Shown here: positions 1 to 6,785 of the stretch, in pieces | Position numbering within the stretch: the stretch's first letter is position 1 | How the letters are laid out: every line of letters begins with the position of its first letter | NCBI GenBank assembly: GCA_026986655.1 | Contig: JALSOD010000189.1 | Location: forward strand, 1 to 10,228 | DNA length: 10,228 nt | Direction: 5' to 3' | DNA from: Caldifarciminota bacterium | Lineage (GTDB): Bacteria; Hydrothermota; Hydrothermia; B15-G9; WFZT01 | Notes under the pieces: generated by a model | The model's input: only the letters and a program-made list of their open reading frames with translations | The model's database searches: none | Told to the model about the DNA's origin: nothing | Program-made: the position numbers and the translations under genes

Positions 1-1
1 G

Positions 2-631
2 GCCGGTCATGCAATTGTTACAAGGATGCTACCCGGTACCGACCCTGTTCATAAAGTTACAATTATTCCACGAGGTCGCGCCCTCGGTGTGACCCAACAA
101 CTTCCAATCGATGATAGACATATTTATTCGAAGGAATACCTGAAAAATCAGCTCGTAATCCTCATGGGTGGTCGGGTTGCTGAGCAGTTGGTATTTAACG
201 AGCTCACAACTGGTGCGGGAAATGACCTTGAACGTGCGACAGAACTTGCAAGAAAAATGGTTTGTGAATGGGGAATGTCCGAAAAACTTGGACCTGTAAC
301 CTTTGGAAAGGCGGAGCAGGAAGTATTTATTGGTCGTGAGCTTGCCATGAAGAAAAATTACTCTGAAGAAATTGCAGTTCTCATCGATGATGAGATCAGG
401 AAATTTGTTTACGATGCTGAGGAAACAGCAAAAAATATCTTAACAGCTAACATTGATAAGCTACACCTGGTAGCTCAGACATTATTAGAAAAAGAGACAA
501 TAACCGGCGATGAACTTGATGAACTTCTTGGTCTAAAAGACAACCATCGGGAGGAGAAAAAGCCCGAAACTGTTGAGAATCCAGTTGAAGAGCCCAAGAC
601 TGTTGATGAAATATTAGAAGATCAGAAATGA
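2..631 (+). CDS. ftsH: ATP-dependent zinc metalloprotease FtsH, C-terminal part (5' end outside window)
   Basis: FtsH is a membrane-anchored AAA+ protease that degrades membrane and short-lived cytosolic proteins. Only the peptidase domain and tail are present, about 209 residues. The window opens inside the HEAGH zinc motif: Ala-Gly-His is read at 2-10, so the second zinc histidine is visible and the first histidine and catalytic Glu lie just upstream. The family stretch PGTDPVHKVTIIPRGRALG follows. The third zinc ligand is the Asp of the GAGNDLERAT motif (codon 224-226), and WGMSEKLGP is also typical. The last 40 or so residues are a low-complexity Glu/Pro/Lys tail (EEKKPETVENPVEEPK), as is common at FtsH C-termini. 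The stop overlaps the udk start as ATGA. The AAA+ module and membrane segments cannot be checked here. Identification is very secure. Confidence 0.97.
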   Translation, partial: AGHAIVTRMLPGTDPVHKVTIIPRGRALGVTQQLPIDDRHIYSKEYLKNQLVILMGGRVAEQLVFNELTTGAGNDLERATELARKMVCEWGMSEKLGPVTFGKAEQEVFIGRELAMKKNYSEEIAVLIDDEIRKFVYDAEETAKNILTANIDKLHLVAQTLLEKETITGDELDELLGLKDNHREEKKPETVENPVEEPKTVDEILEDQK

Positions 632-1272
632 GGAGGATCTTACTCGGAATAGCCGGAGGAACCGGTTCTGGGAAAACAACAGTGGCAAGGAGGATCGAGC
701 AGGAGATGGGTGTCGAAAATGTCACAATTATTCCTCAGGATGCGTATTACAAAGACAGAAGCGATCTTGATTTCGAGGAGAGGAAGAAACTGAATTACGA
801 TCACCCGGACGCCTTTGATAACGAACTTCTAAAAAAACACCTTATGGATCTCCGTGAAGGTAAACCCATCGAGATGCCGATCTACGATTATGTTTTACAC
901 CTAAGGAAAAAAGAAACCATCAGGGTGGTCCCCGGTAAGATCATCATCCTTGAAGGAATTCTTGTACTCTATGATCCTGAAATCCGATCATTGATGGATA
1001 TTAAAATCTACGTTGACACACCAGACGACATCAGGTTTATTCGCAGGTTAAAAAGGGATATCCGGGAGCGTGGGAGAGATATGGATTCTGTGATCGAGCA
1101 GTATCTTACAACTGTTCGTCCCATGCACCTGGAATTTGTTGAGCAGACCAAAAAATACGCGGATATAATCATCCCGGAGGGGGGATTCAACAACGTGGCA
1201 ATAAACCTTGTGGTTCTTTCACTATATCATAAACTTGGTACCTATACCAAGGGGGTCGAACGAGATGATTGA
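628..1272 (+). CDS. udk: Uridine kinase
   Basis: Uridine kinase phosphorylates uridine (and usually cytidine) to the monophosphate in cytosolic pyrimidine salvage. The 214-residue product matches the family's usual length (E. coli Udk is about 213). A Walker A P-loop GGTGSGKTT sits at residues 10-18. The PQDAYYKD segment follows (Asp38 in the position of the conserved substrate-side acid), then NYDHPDAFD, IYDYVLHLR, the Walker-B-like strand IIILEGILVLYD, and the lid region with RRLKRDIRERGRD. The start ATG shares bases with the ftsH stop (ATGA), indicating translational coupling, and the 3' end overlaps hsp20 by 8 bases. A nucleotide salvage enzyme between two proteostasis genes is functionally unexplained; it may be carried along by operon packing. 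A phosphoribulokinase is the related alternative, but the motifs fit uridine kinase better. Confidence 0.93.
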   Translation: MRRILLGIAGGTGSGKTTVARRIEQEMGVENVTIIPQDAYYKDRSDLDFEERKKLNYDHPDAFDNELLKKHLMDLREGKPIEMPIYDYVLHLRKKETIRVVPGKIIILEGILVLYDPEIRSLMDIKIYVDTPDDIRFIRRLKRDIRERGRDMDSVIEQYLTTVRPMHLEFVEQTKKYADIIIPEGGFNNVAINLVVLSLYHKLGTYTKGVERDD

Positions 1273-1669
1273 CTGGAAAGAATTTGATGAGATATGGAGT
1301 TTTCTCGTTGAATACAAGCCCAGACTGGAGTTTGCTGAAATCTATAAGCCTCCAGTCAACGTGTTTGAAACAGATGAAAAATATGTAATTCAGGTAGCAT
1401 TACCTGGCGTGGAAAAGCAAGACGTTCGTGTTGAATATAGAGATGGTGTTTTAAAAGTTTACGGCATAAGGAAAGATTACTGCGAGGAGAACCAAAGGAA
1501 ATTCCACGTGGTTGAAATCACTTATGGTCCATTTGAAAGGAAAATCTTCATCGGTGAGCAGGTTGATGTTGAAAAAATTGAGTCGCAACTCAAAAATGGC
1601 CTTTTGATCATAGATGTCCCGAAAAAGGTTTATAAATTCAGAGAAATAGAAATCGAAAAGGGAGAATAA
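1265..1669 (+). CDS. Small heat-shock protein, Hsp20/alpha-crystallin family
   Basis: The protein is a predicted ATP-independent holdase that binds unfolding proteins and forms oligomers in the cytosol. The 134-residue form starts at ATG 1265, chosen because AAGGGGG at 1249-1255 lies 9 bases upstream; an upstream ATG at 1208 would bury 19 residues inside udk and has no such site. The alpha-crystallin domain spans about residues 31-120, with VFETDEKYVIQVALPGVEKQD at its start, GPFERKIFI at 88-96 and the conserved NGLLIIDVPK at 111-120. The C-terminal tail carries an I-x-I motif (IEI, 128-130), which in this family docks into a neighbouring subunit. The N-terminal arm is short and rich in aromatic residues. 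It overlaps udk by 8 bases and ends one base before the lon start, so it is very likely co-expressed with lon. I see no CIRCE element in the window. Confidence 0.93.
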   Translation: MIDWKEFDEIWSFLVEYKPRLEFAEIYKPPVNVFETDEKYVIQVALPGVEKQDVRVEYRDGVLKVYGIRKDYCEENQRKFHVVEITYGPFERKIFIGEQVDVEKIESQLKNGLLIIDVPKKVYKFREIEIEKGE

Positions 1670-1670
1670 T

Positions 1671-4043
1671 ATGGAACAGAATCCTTTGTTGCCAGAAAAT
1701 AGTTTAAAAATACCGGAGGAACTTCCCGTTTTACCCATCAAAGGTGGGGTCCTTTACCCCAACCTAATGGCTCCACTCGTTTTAACAAACGAGAGGTCTC
1801 AAAAATTAATAGATGATGCCCTGAGCAAAGACAGATTGATTGCTGCAGTTGCTCAGAAGAGTGAGGACGTCGAGAATCCGGGCCCGCAAGATTTATACTC
1901 GTTCGGTACCGCCGCCCTGGTACTCAGAATGATTAGAACTCCAGACGGTGCAATGAGAGTAATGGTTCAGGGGTTAAAACGAATTAGAATTATCCAATAC
2001 ACACAGACCGAGCCTTATCTTGTCGCTAGAATTGAGGAAATTGAAGAGGAAGAAAAAGACACGGTCGAGATTCAGGCGTTGAAGAACAACGTCCTCCAGA
2101 TGTTTCAGCAAATTGTGAAATTCTCTCCCTACCTTCCGGATGAATTCGCCGTAATGGCTTTAAACATAAAAGAGCCCGGAAAATTAGCCGATTTCATTGC
2201 TTCTTATATGAATTTCTCCGTCCAGGATAAACAGGCAATCTTAGAAGCTGTGGATCCAGAAGATAGATTAAAGAAATTACTCCCTCTCCTCAGCAAGGAA
2301 CTTGAAGTTGCAAAACTATCTGCTGAAATCCAGGAAAAGGTAAAGCAGGAAGTTGACAAGGGGCAACGCGAATACATTTTGAGAGAGCAGCTCAAAGCCA
2401 TACAAAAAGAACTTGGAATGCTCGATGAAAAGCAACGTGAGATCAACGAACTGCGGGAGAAAATCGAGAAAGCTGGAATGCCAGAAAATGTCAAAGAGGT
2501 CGCACTGAAAGAGCTTGACAAACTATCAAAGATGATGGTCGGTTCTCCTGAATACACTGTGGTCAGGAACTACCTCGACTGGCTCATAGAACTTCCCTGG
2601 AGCAAAGAAACAGAGGACAATCTTGACCTGAGGAGGGCAAGGAAGATCCTTGACGAGGACCACTTTGATCTCGAGAAGGTGAAAGAAAGAATTATTGAAT
2701 TCCTTGCAGTCAGAAAATTAAAATCCGATACAAAGGGACCAATTCTCTGCTTCGTGGGTCCTCCCGGTGTGGGTAAAACCTCACTGGGTCGTTCAATTGC
2801 TCGTGCTCTCGGTAGAAAATTTGTAAGAATTTCATTGGGCGGTATAAGGGACGAGGCGGAGATCAGAGGACATCGTCGCACCTATGTTGGAGCTTTACCT
2901 GGAAGAATCATTCAAGGAATAAAACAGGCAGGATCTAAAAATCCGGTTTTCATGCTTGACGAGATAGACAAAATTGGTGCCGATTTTAGAGGAGATCCGG
3001 CATCTGCCCTGCTTGAAGTGCTCGATCCAGAGCAAAATTACGCATTTAGTGACCACTACCTTGAGGTTCCATTTGACCTCTCAAAAGTGCTTTTCATCAC
3101 AACTGCAAACGTTACCGCCACCATTCCACCTCCACTTCTTGACCGTATGGAAATTATCGAAATCCCGGGTTACGTTGACATTGAGAAACTTAAAATTGCC
3201 GAAAATTACCTGATACCGAGGCAGAAGAAAGAAAATGGACTTGAGAAATACAACATCATCTTCCAGAAAAAAGCCATAATGAAAATTATCCGAGAATATA
3301 CTCGCGAGGCAGGCGTCAGGAATCTCGAGCGCAAGATAGGGGGAGTAATGCGTAAAATCGCAACTCTCGTTGCTGAAGGCAAGCTGAAGGATTCAAAAAT
3401 TATTATCACACCCAAAAAGGTTGAAAAGTTCCTTGGTCCCCCCCTCTATTTCTCAGAGGTCAAAGAGAGGAAAGGAGAGCCTGGAGTCGTAACAGGGCTT
3501 GCCTGGACACCAACAGGTGGAGATATTCTATTCATCGAAGCCCTTAAAATGCCCGGTGGCAAAAATTTACTACTCACAGGACAACTGGGTGATGTGATGA
3601 AAGAATCCGCCGAGGCAGCTCTCTCGCTTGTTCGTTCAAAGGCAGAGACTCTTGGTATCGACCCCAAATTTTACGAAAAGTACGACATTCACATTCATGT
3701 TCCAGAAGGTGCCATTCCTAAAGATGGCCCATCAGCTGGAATTGCTATCTTCACAGCACTTGTTTCTGCTCTCACCGGTGTGCCTGTTGATACAGAGCTC
3801 GCCATGACAGGTGAAATTACACTTAGAGGAAAGGTTTTACCTGTAGGTGGCATCAAGGAAAAAGTTATCGCCGCCAATAGAGCAGGTATAAAGAAGGTCA
3901 TTCTGCCAGAATGGAACAGAAAAGATCTTCTGGAGGTTCCCGAATATGTAAAAAAGGAACTTGAATTCCACTTTGTCGAGCACGTGGATCAGGTTCTGGA
4001 GGTAACATTTGGTGACAAACTTAAGAACAGAAACACGAGGTAG
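1671..4043 (+). CDS. lon: ATP-dependent serine protease Lon
   Basis: Lon is a hexameric cytosolic AAA+ protease that degrades misfolded and regulatory proteins, including many antitoxins. The 790-residue product is full length (E. coli Lon is 784). Domain order is the N-terminal LON substrate-binding domain (about 15-205), a charged helical or coiled-coil linker (about 215-300) with REYILREQLKAIQKELG, AAA+ with Walker A GPPGVGKTS (363-371) and Walker B FMLDEID (Asp430, Glu431), then the protease domain (about 600-780). The catalytic dyad is Ser688 in PKDGPSAG and Lys731 in GGIKEK, with the usual 43-residue spacing. The ATG at 1671 follows GGGAG by 6 bases and starts one base after the hsp20 stop. 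Translation ends at tandem TAGTAG. The downstream gene begins inside the last codons of lon. Confidence 0.97.
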   Translation: MEQNPLLPENSLKIPEELPVLPIKGGVLYPNLMAPLVLTNERSQKLIDDALSKDRLIAAVAQKSEDVENPGPQDLYSFGTAALVLRMIRTPDGAMRVMVQGLKRIRIIQYTQTEPYLVARIEEIEEEEKDTVEIQALKNNVLQMFQQIVKFSPYLPDEFAVMALNIKEPGKLADFIASYMNFSVQDKQAILEAVDPEDRLKKLLPLLSKELEVAKLSAEIQEKVKQEVDKGQREYILREQLKAIQKELGMLDEKQREINELREKIEKAGMPENVKEVALKELDKLSKMMVGSPEYTVVRNYLDWLIELPWSKETEDNLDLRRARKILDEDHFDLEKVKERIIEFLAVRKLKSDTKGPILCFVGPPGVGKTSLGRSIARALGRKFVRISLGGIRDEAEIRGHRRTYVGALPGRIIQGIKQAGSKNPVFMLDEIDKIGADFRGDPASALLEVLDPEQNYAFSDHYLEVPFDLSKVLFITTANVTATIPPPLLDRMEIIEIPGYVDIEKLKIAENYLIPRQKKENGLEKYNIIFQKKAIMKIIREYTREAGVRNLERKIGGVMRKIATLVAEGKLKDSKIIITPKKVEKFLGPPLYFSEVKERKGEPGVVTGLAWTPTGGDILFIEALKMPGGKNLLLTGQLGDVMKESAEAALSLVRSKAETLGIDPKFYEKYDIHIHVPEGAIPKDGPSAGIAIFTALVSALTGVPVDTELAMTGEITLRGKVLPVGGIKEKVIAANRAGIKKVILPEWNRKDLLEVPEYVKKELEFHFVEHVDQVLEVTFGDKLKNRNTR

Positions 4044-4593
4044 TAGCTGGGTAGAGACCCTTGAGCTCGACCGCATATTCGAAGCACAAAATTTGATTAC
4101 ACTTTTTAGACTGGTGCTTCTGCCATTCGTCCTCATAAGTCTGTGGCACTTAAAGATTAGACAATTTCTTGGACTTCTGACACTTGCCGGGATCTCAGAC
4201 GTCCTTGACGGCTATATTGCAAGAAAAACCGGTCGGGTGACACGAATAGGTCAGCTGCTTGATCACCTGCTGGATAAAATCCTCGTTATCTCCATAATCT
4301 TCATTCTTTACTTTAAATGGAACTTCCCATTCTGGGCATTCGGGATCATTGTCCTGAGAGAGGCTGGGGCAATCCTCATCGGCTGGCTACTTTTAAAAAG
4401 ATATAAACTTGTGGCAAAATCAAATGTTCTTGGGAAACTGGCCGGTGTTTCGTTCTTCCTTCTAACATTTGCATACATTTTAAATTTGAGACCTTACGTG
4501 GAACCATTGATATACTCGACGGTATTCTTTTTCGTAATGTCGGGCCTGTACTATGCTTTTTCATACGAAAGAAAGGTGAAAAATGAAACATAA
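4009..4593 (+). CDS. CDP-alcohol phosphatidyltransferase family membrane protein (PgsA-like)
   Basis: The predicted activity is transfer of a phosphatidyl group from CDP-diacylglycerol to an alcohol; phosphatidylglycerophosphate synthase is the most likely member, but the acceptor cannot be read from sequence. The complete family signature DxxDG-xx-AR-x8-G-x3-D-x3-D is at residues 64-89 (Asp64, Asp67, Gly68, Ala71, Arg72, Gly81, Asp85, Asp89). These aspartates bind the metal ions, and the last one is the proposed base. About five or six hydrophobic segments flank it. Length is 194 residues. The start is unusual: a strong GGAGGT at 3998-4003, inside lon, precedes TTG 4009 by 5 bases and GTG 4012 by 8, and no ATG is available, so it overlaps lon by 32-35 bases. 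The N-terminal 25 residues precede the usual family start (NLITLFR). It overlaps the next gene by 11 bases. Confidence 0.88.
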   Translation: MVTNLRTETRGSSWVETLELDRIFEAQNLITLFRLVLLPFVLISLWHLKIRQFLGLLTLAGISDVLDGYIARKTGRVTRIGQLLDHLLDKILVISIIFILYFKWNFPFWAFGIIVLREAGAILIGWLLLKRYKLVAKSNVLGKLAGVSFFLLTFAYILNLRPYVEPLIYSTVFFFVMSGLYYAFSYERKVKNET

Positions 4594-5506
4594 AATTATT
4601 CTGCCGAAACCCTTGAAAAAAGGAGATAAAATCGGAGTTATTGCTCCTGCAAGTCCAATTCCAGACAGGTGGAAACTTGAGAAGGGAATTGAAGTGTTAA
4701 AAAATCTTGGATTTGAAGTGGAGATCGGGGAACATGCATTTGAATCCAATCTGTATCTCGCCGGAACTGATGAAGAAAGGCTGCAGGACTTGATGGAATT
4801 TGTTGAGCGTGATGATATAAAGGCAATCATCGCCGCCCGCGGGGGCTATGGAACCCTGAGATTACTGGACAAAATAGAATACGAAAAATTCGTTTTCAAC
4901 CCTAAAATTCTTATGGGCTTCAGTGATTTAACATCACTTCTCATCCCGATTAGTGAAAAAAGTGGACTTGTGACGTTTGAAGGGCCTATGGTGGCCTCCC
5001 TCTTTTCAAAAAAGGATGCCCTGTCCATTGAATACTTCCTGAAGGCGATAAAAATCCGGGATTATACTATTACTCCAAATCCATTCCAGATTCACGTTAT
5101 TCGTGAGGGAGAGGCTACTGGAAGACTACTTGGCGGCTGTCTTTCACTCGTCAACGCACTCATCGGAACTCCTTACGAACCGGATTTCACTGATACCATC
5201 CTGTTCCTTGAAGATGTCGACGAGCCTCTTTACCGAATCGACCGAATGCTAACTCAGCTCAGGCTTGCAGGTAAACTTAAAAAAGTGAAGGGGATCGTTT
5301 TTGGGGACTTCGTAGGTGACTTTGATCTTAAAGACCTGCTGAAAGTGATAGAGGACCGCACAGGCGACCTTGGGATCCCTGTTGTCTACGGCTATCCGTT
5401 TGGCCACGGCGAGCACTTCGTTACCATCCCCATAGGCCCAATTGGCGAACTCTCCGTCAAAAAAACCTTTTCACACCTGAAAATTAATTTTACTATATCG
5501 GTGTAA
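4583..5506 (+). CDS. LD-carboxypeptidase, peptidase family S66 (LdcA/MccF type)
   Basis: Family S66 serine peptidases cleave an L,D bond. LdcA releases D-Ala from murein tetrapeptides during cell-wall recycling, whereas MccF-like members inactivate peptide-nucleotide antibiotics. The 307-residue length matches LdcA. The nucleophile-elbow serine is Ser114 in GFSDLTSLL. The conserved acidic motif FLEDVDEPLYRIDRML contains Glu210, the probable triad glutamate, and the triad histidine is His275 in FGHGEHF. KGDKIGVIAPASPI at the N-terminus and the ARGGYG motif are also family hallmarks. No signal peptide is visible, so it is predicted cytosolic. The ATG follows GAAAGGTG closely and overlaps the phosphatidyltransferase stop by 11 bases. 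It is the last gene of the plus-strand string and converges on the SecB-like gene with a 5-base gap. Murein recycling is the safer guess. Confidence 0.92.
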   Translation: MKHKIILPKPLKKGDKIGVIAPASPIPDRWKLEKGIEVLKNLGFEVEIGEHAFESNLYLAGTDEERLQDLMEFVERDDIKAIIAARGGYGTLRLLDKIEYEKFVFNPKILMGFSDLTSLLIPISEKSGLVTFEGPMVASLFSKKDALSIEYFLKAIKIRDYTITPNPFQIHVIREGEATGRLLGGCLSLVNALIGTPYEPDFTDTILFLEDVDEPLYRIDRMLTQLRLAGKLKKVKGIVFGDFVGDFDLKDLLKVIEDRTGDLGIPVVYGYPFGHGEHFVTIPIGPIGELSVKKTFSHLKINFTISV

Positions 5507-5508
5507 AA
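5459..5508 (-). terminator. Possible intrinsic terminator for the toxin-antitoxin-chaperone operon, inside the 3' end of the LD-carboxypeptidase gene
   Basis: Read on the minus strand, TTTTACACC (5508-5500) pairs with GGTGT-g-AAAA (5477-5468), a 9-bp stem with one bulged base. The 22-base loop contains the self-complementary AAAATTAATTTT, which could add an inner hairpin. Two bases later comes a run of seven T (5465-5459). This lies just past the stop of the SecB-like gene (5512). The stem is AT-rich apart from its ACACC/GGTGT core, so strength is uncertain. On the plus strand the same hairpin is followed by a T-rich stretch (5517-5553) that could help end the other operon. Confidence 0.35.
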
Positions 5509-5511
5509 ACT

Positions 5512-5943
5512 TCAGGATTCTTTATTTTCTTTATATTCTTTATTTTCTTTATAAGATTTGAAAAAATTGACTACAGGTAAAACTATTCTCTTTGGTGAAT
5601 TATAAGTTAACATCAAAAGAATTCCTCTAAGTGTTATATATATTGAAGGTATAACGTTTCCGAAAAGGTATGCATCTACTTTTTCTCTTTGAAAACCGCC
5701 GGGAAACTCGTATGTAGCAAAACCTCTTACAGTGATGGATAAGAGTTTTTGCATCTCTATATCCAATGAAAAATTAATTTTGTATTCATTCTTTGCTCTC
5801 TTTTTTCTTACATTAAAATTAAAGTCAATATTCTCGGGTGTTAAATCTAACTTCTTTATCTCACTCTTCTTACCTTTAAAATTAATGCTGACCTCCTCTA
5901 TTTCAAATTCATTTAAATTGATTTCTGCCGGAAAAAGTTTCAT
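5512..5943 (-). CDS. SecB-like chaperone of a toxin-antitoxin-chaperone module
   Basis: The predicted role is a SecB-fold chaperone that binds the C-terminal extension of the adjacent antitoxin, protecting it from aggregation and proteolysis so that it can neutralise the toxin. The 143-residue product is close to SecB length (E. coli 155). The best family evidence is at the C-terminus, where residues about 96-127 read N-VIPSIY-ITLRGILLMLTY-NSP-KRIVLPVVNF. This resembles the SecB pattern of a helix with Ile/Tyr and Arg, then LT...P..LP.VNF. The N-terminal half alternates polar and hydrophobic residues (FEIEEVSINFKG, KINFSLDIEM), as expected of SecB strands. The start follows TAAGGAG, which overlaps the antitoxin stop, and the gene begins 12 bases after it. 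A six-residue unit YKENKE is repeated twice at the end. Base composition is strongly AT-rich. The SecB call rests on motif plus gene order, not on a search. Confidence 0.78.
   Translation of the reverse strand: MKLFPAEINLNEFEIEEVSINFKGKKSEIKKLDLTPENIDFNFNVRKKRAKNEYKINFSLDIEMQKLLSITVRGFATYEFPGGFQREKVDAYLFGNVIPSIYITLRGILLMLTYNSPKRIVLPVVNFFKSYKENKEYKENKES
5518..5553. repeat. Two perfect 18-base tandem copies encoding YKENKE-YKENKE
   Basis: The 18-base unit ttctttattttctttata occurs at 5518-5535 and again, identical, at 5536-5553. On the minus strand it is in frame with the SecB-like gene and encodes the hexapeptide YKENKE twice, just before a terminal Ser and the stop. Each unit is itself a near repeat of a 9-base half (ttctttatt, ttctttata). 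Perfect nucleotide identity points to recent duplication by slippage. Confidence 0.93.
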
Positions 5944-5955
5944 TTACAGAACTCC

Positions 5956-6342
5956 TTACGCCGCAGTAGAAAATCCTGGTCCCTGATGTTTTTCAAAAAC
6001 TTTTTTATAGTTTGTCCAGGCAAAAGCTTCTCGTTTTTTAAATCGGAAACTCCTTTTATCAAGGGGCTTGAGGTATAATTCAACTTCAAGGTCGAGAGCG
6101 AGTGCGACTTTCAAGAGTGTTTTCAAGCTTATATTCTCATTCCCTCTTAGTATTTTGGAAACGTAAGCGCTTGAAACTCCAAGTTTCCGTGCAAGGTCCT
6201 GCTGTGACATTCCGAGATTTTCCATACGTTTATAAATTTCCTCTGTAATGTCATATAACAATTCCTCAAGTTTAAACTCAAGGCTATCTTTATTTTTATC
6301 AACTAATTCTAAAAATCTCTCTTGAAGATTTTTACCTGCCAT
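5956..6342 (-). CDS. HTH (Xre/HigA-like) antitoxin with chaperone-dependence-type C-terminal extension
   Basis: This is the predicted antitoxin and operon repressor of the TAC module; 128 residues. The helix-turn-helix core is about residues 32-93, with the recognition part SQQDLARKLGVSSAYVSKILRG at 46-67, followed by the typical ISLKTLLKVALALDLEVELYL. After the domain ends, residues about 94-128 form an extra tail, basic at first (DKRSFRFKKR) and then rich in aromatic and hydrophobic residues (AFAWTNYKKVF, with Trp109, Tyr112 and Phe116), ending GPGFSTAA. In known TAC systems such a tail (the ChAD) makes the antitoxin unstable unless the SecB-like chaperone binds it; calling this tail a ChAD is inference from position and composition. 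AGGGAGG at 6351-6357 gives a strong ribosome site 8 bases from ATG. It begins 3 bases after the toxin stop. Confidence 0.88.
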   Translation of the reverse strand: MAGKNLQERFLELVDKNKDSLEFKLEELLYDITEEIYKRMENLGMSQQDLARKLGVSSAYVSKILRGNENISLKTLLKVALALDLEVELYLKPLDKRSFRFKKREAFAWTNYKKVFEKHQGPGFSTAA

Positions 6343-6345
6343 TTT

Positions 6346-6744
6346 TTATTCCTCCCTGTTTCCCTTCAGGAAATCATTCCAGATATTTTGAATACTGTCC
6401 AATCTTGACTTTCTTATTTTTCTTGATGCTTTAAACTCTCCATCGATCAAAATTAGTTCATTTTTACGAAAATCAGGAATACAAAATATCCTGATTTGGG
6501 GGTTCGTATAGATTTTGAGTTCAAAAAGGTCATAAGAACCAAGCTTCTTCATTTTCTCACGATTTCGAGGAAATCCATTATCCCCAATTTTTGTTATAAA
6601 GGCAAGTACCTTTCCCTGGAGTTCATCACTGAGGGCATTTATAAACTTCTCAATTAGTACTTTTTCTCTGCCATCTGGCATTACTTTAACTATTGCCATT
6701 ATCTTAACCTTCCCACCATAGTAGAGTAAATCAAGTTTATACAC
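6346..6744 (-). CDS. HigB/RelE-superfamily toxin (Gp49-like), probable ribosome-dependent mRNA interferase
   Basis: The predicted toxin of the TAC module; 132 residues from GTG 6744. Family features are FINALSDELQGKVLAFITKIGDNG (about 34-57), then KKLGSYDLFELKIYTNPQIRIFCIP (66-90) with the Arg of the QIRIF strand (Arg85), then GEFKASRKI (102-110) and a closing helix. This matches the Gp49/HigB pattern of kL...LyELri....yRi.y followed by an F-K-S segment. HigB toxins cleave mRNA at the ribosome; that activity is inferred. The start is uncertain. GGAG at 6753-6756 suits GTG 6744 (8-base gap), but the predicted transcript would begin near 6756, leaving almost no leader. ATG 6699 has AAGG 8 bases upstream and would give 117 residues, nearer the usual HigB size. 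Toxin before antitoxin is the normal higBA order. Confidence 0.85.
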   Translation of the reverse strand: MYKLDLLYYGGKVKIMAIVKVMPDGREKVLIEKFINALSDELQGKVLAFITKIGDNGFPRNREKMKKLGSYDLFELKIYTNPQIRIFCIPDFRKNELILIDGEFKASRKIRKSRLDSIQNIWNDFLKGNREE

Positions 6745-6761
6745 ATTTAAATCTCCGATGG

Positions 6762-6785
6762 TATTTTAACTTATAGGTTAAAATA
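6762..6785. promoter_or_regulatory. Perfect inverted repeat, candidate antitoxin operator
   Basis: TATTTTAAC (6762-6770) and GTTAAAATA (6777-6785) are perfect 9-base reverse complements separated by TTATAG. The repeat occupies the promoter spacer and covers the -10 of the TAC promoter, so a dimeric HTH protein bound here would block RNA polymerase. Autoregulation by the HigA-type antitoxin is the expected arrangement; the specific binding is inferred. Confidence 0.7.

Noticed and set aside
1208..1264. N-terminal extension of the Hsp20 protein from the ATG at 1208
   Set aside because: It would lie wholly inside udk, lacks a ribosome site, and the ATG at 1265 has AAGGGGG at proper distance.
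1865..1890. DVENPGP in Lon, resembling the viral 2A ribosome-skipping motif D-V/I-E-x-N-P-G-P
   Set aside because: One residue is missing between Glu and Asn, 2A skipping acts on eukaryotic ribosomes, and a Pro-Gly-Pro turn at this place before the LYSFGTAALV strand is normal for the LON domain.
5732..5986. 84-residue plus-strand frame across the SecB-like and antitoxin genes
   Set aside because: It is antisense to two well-supported genes, is of low complexity, and has no ribosome site or family motif.
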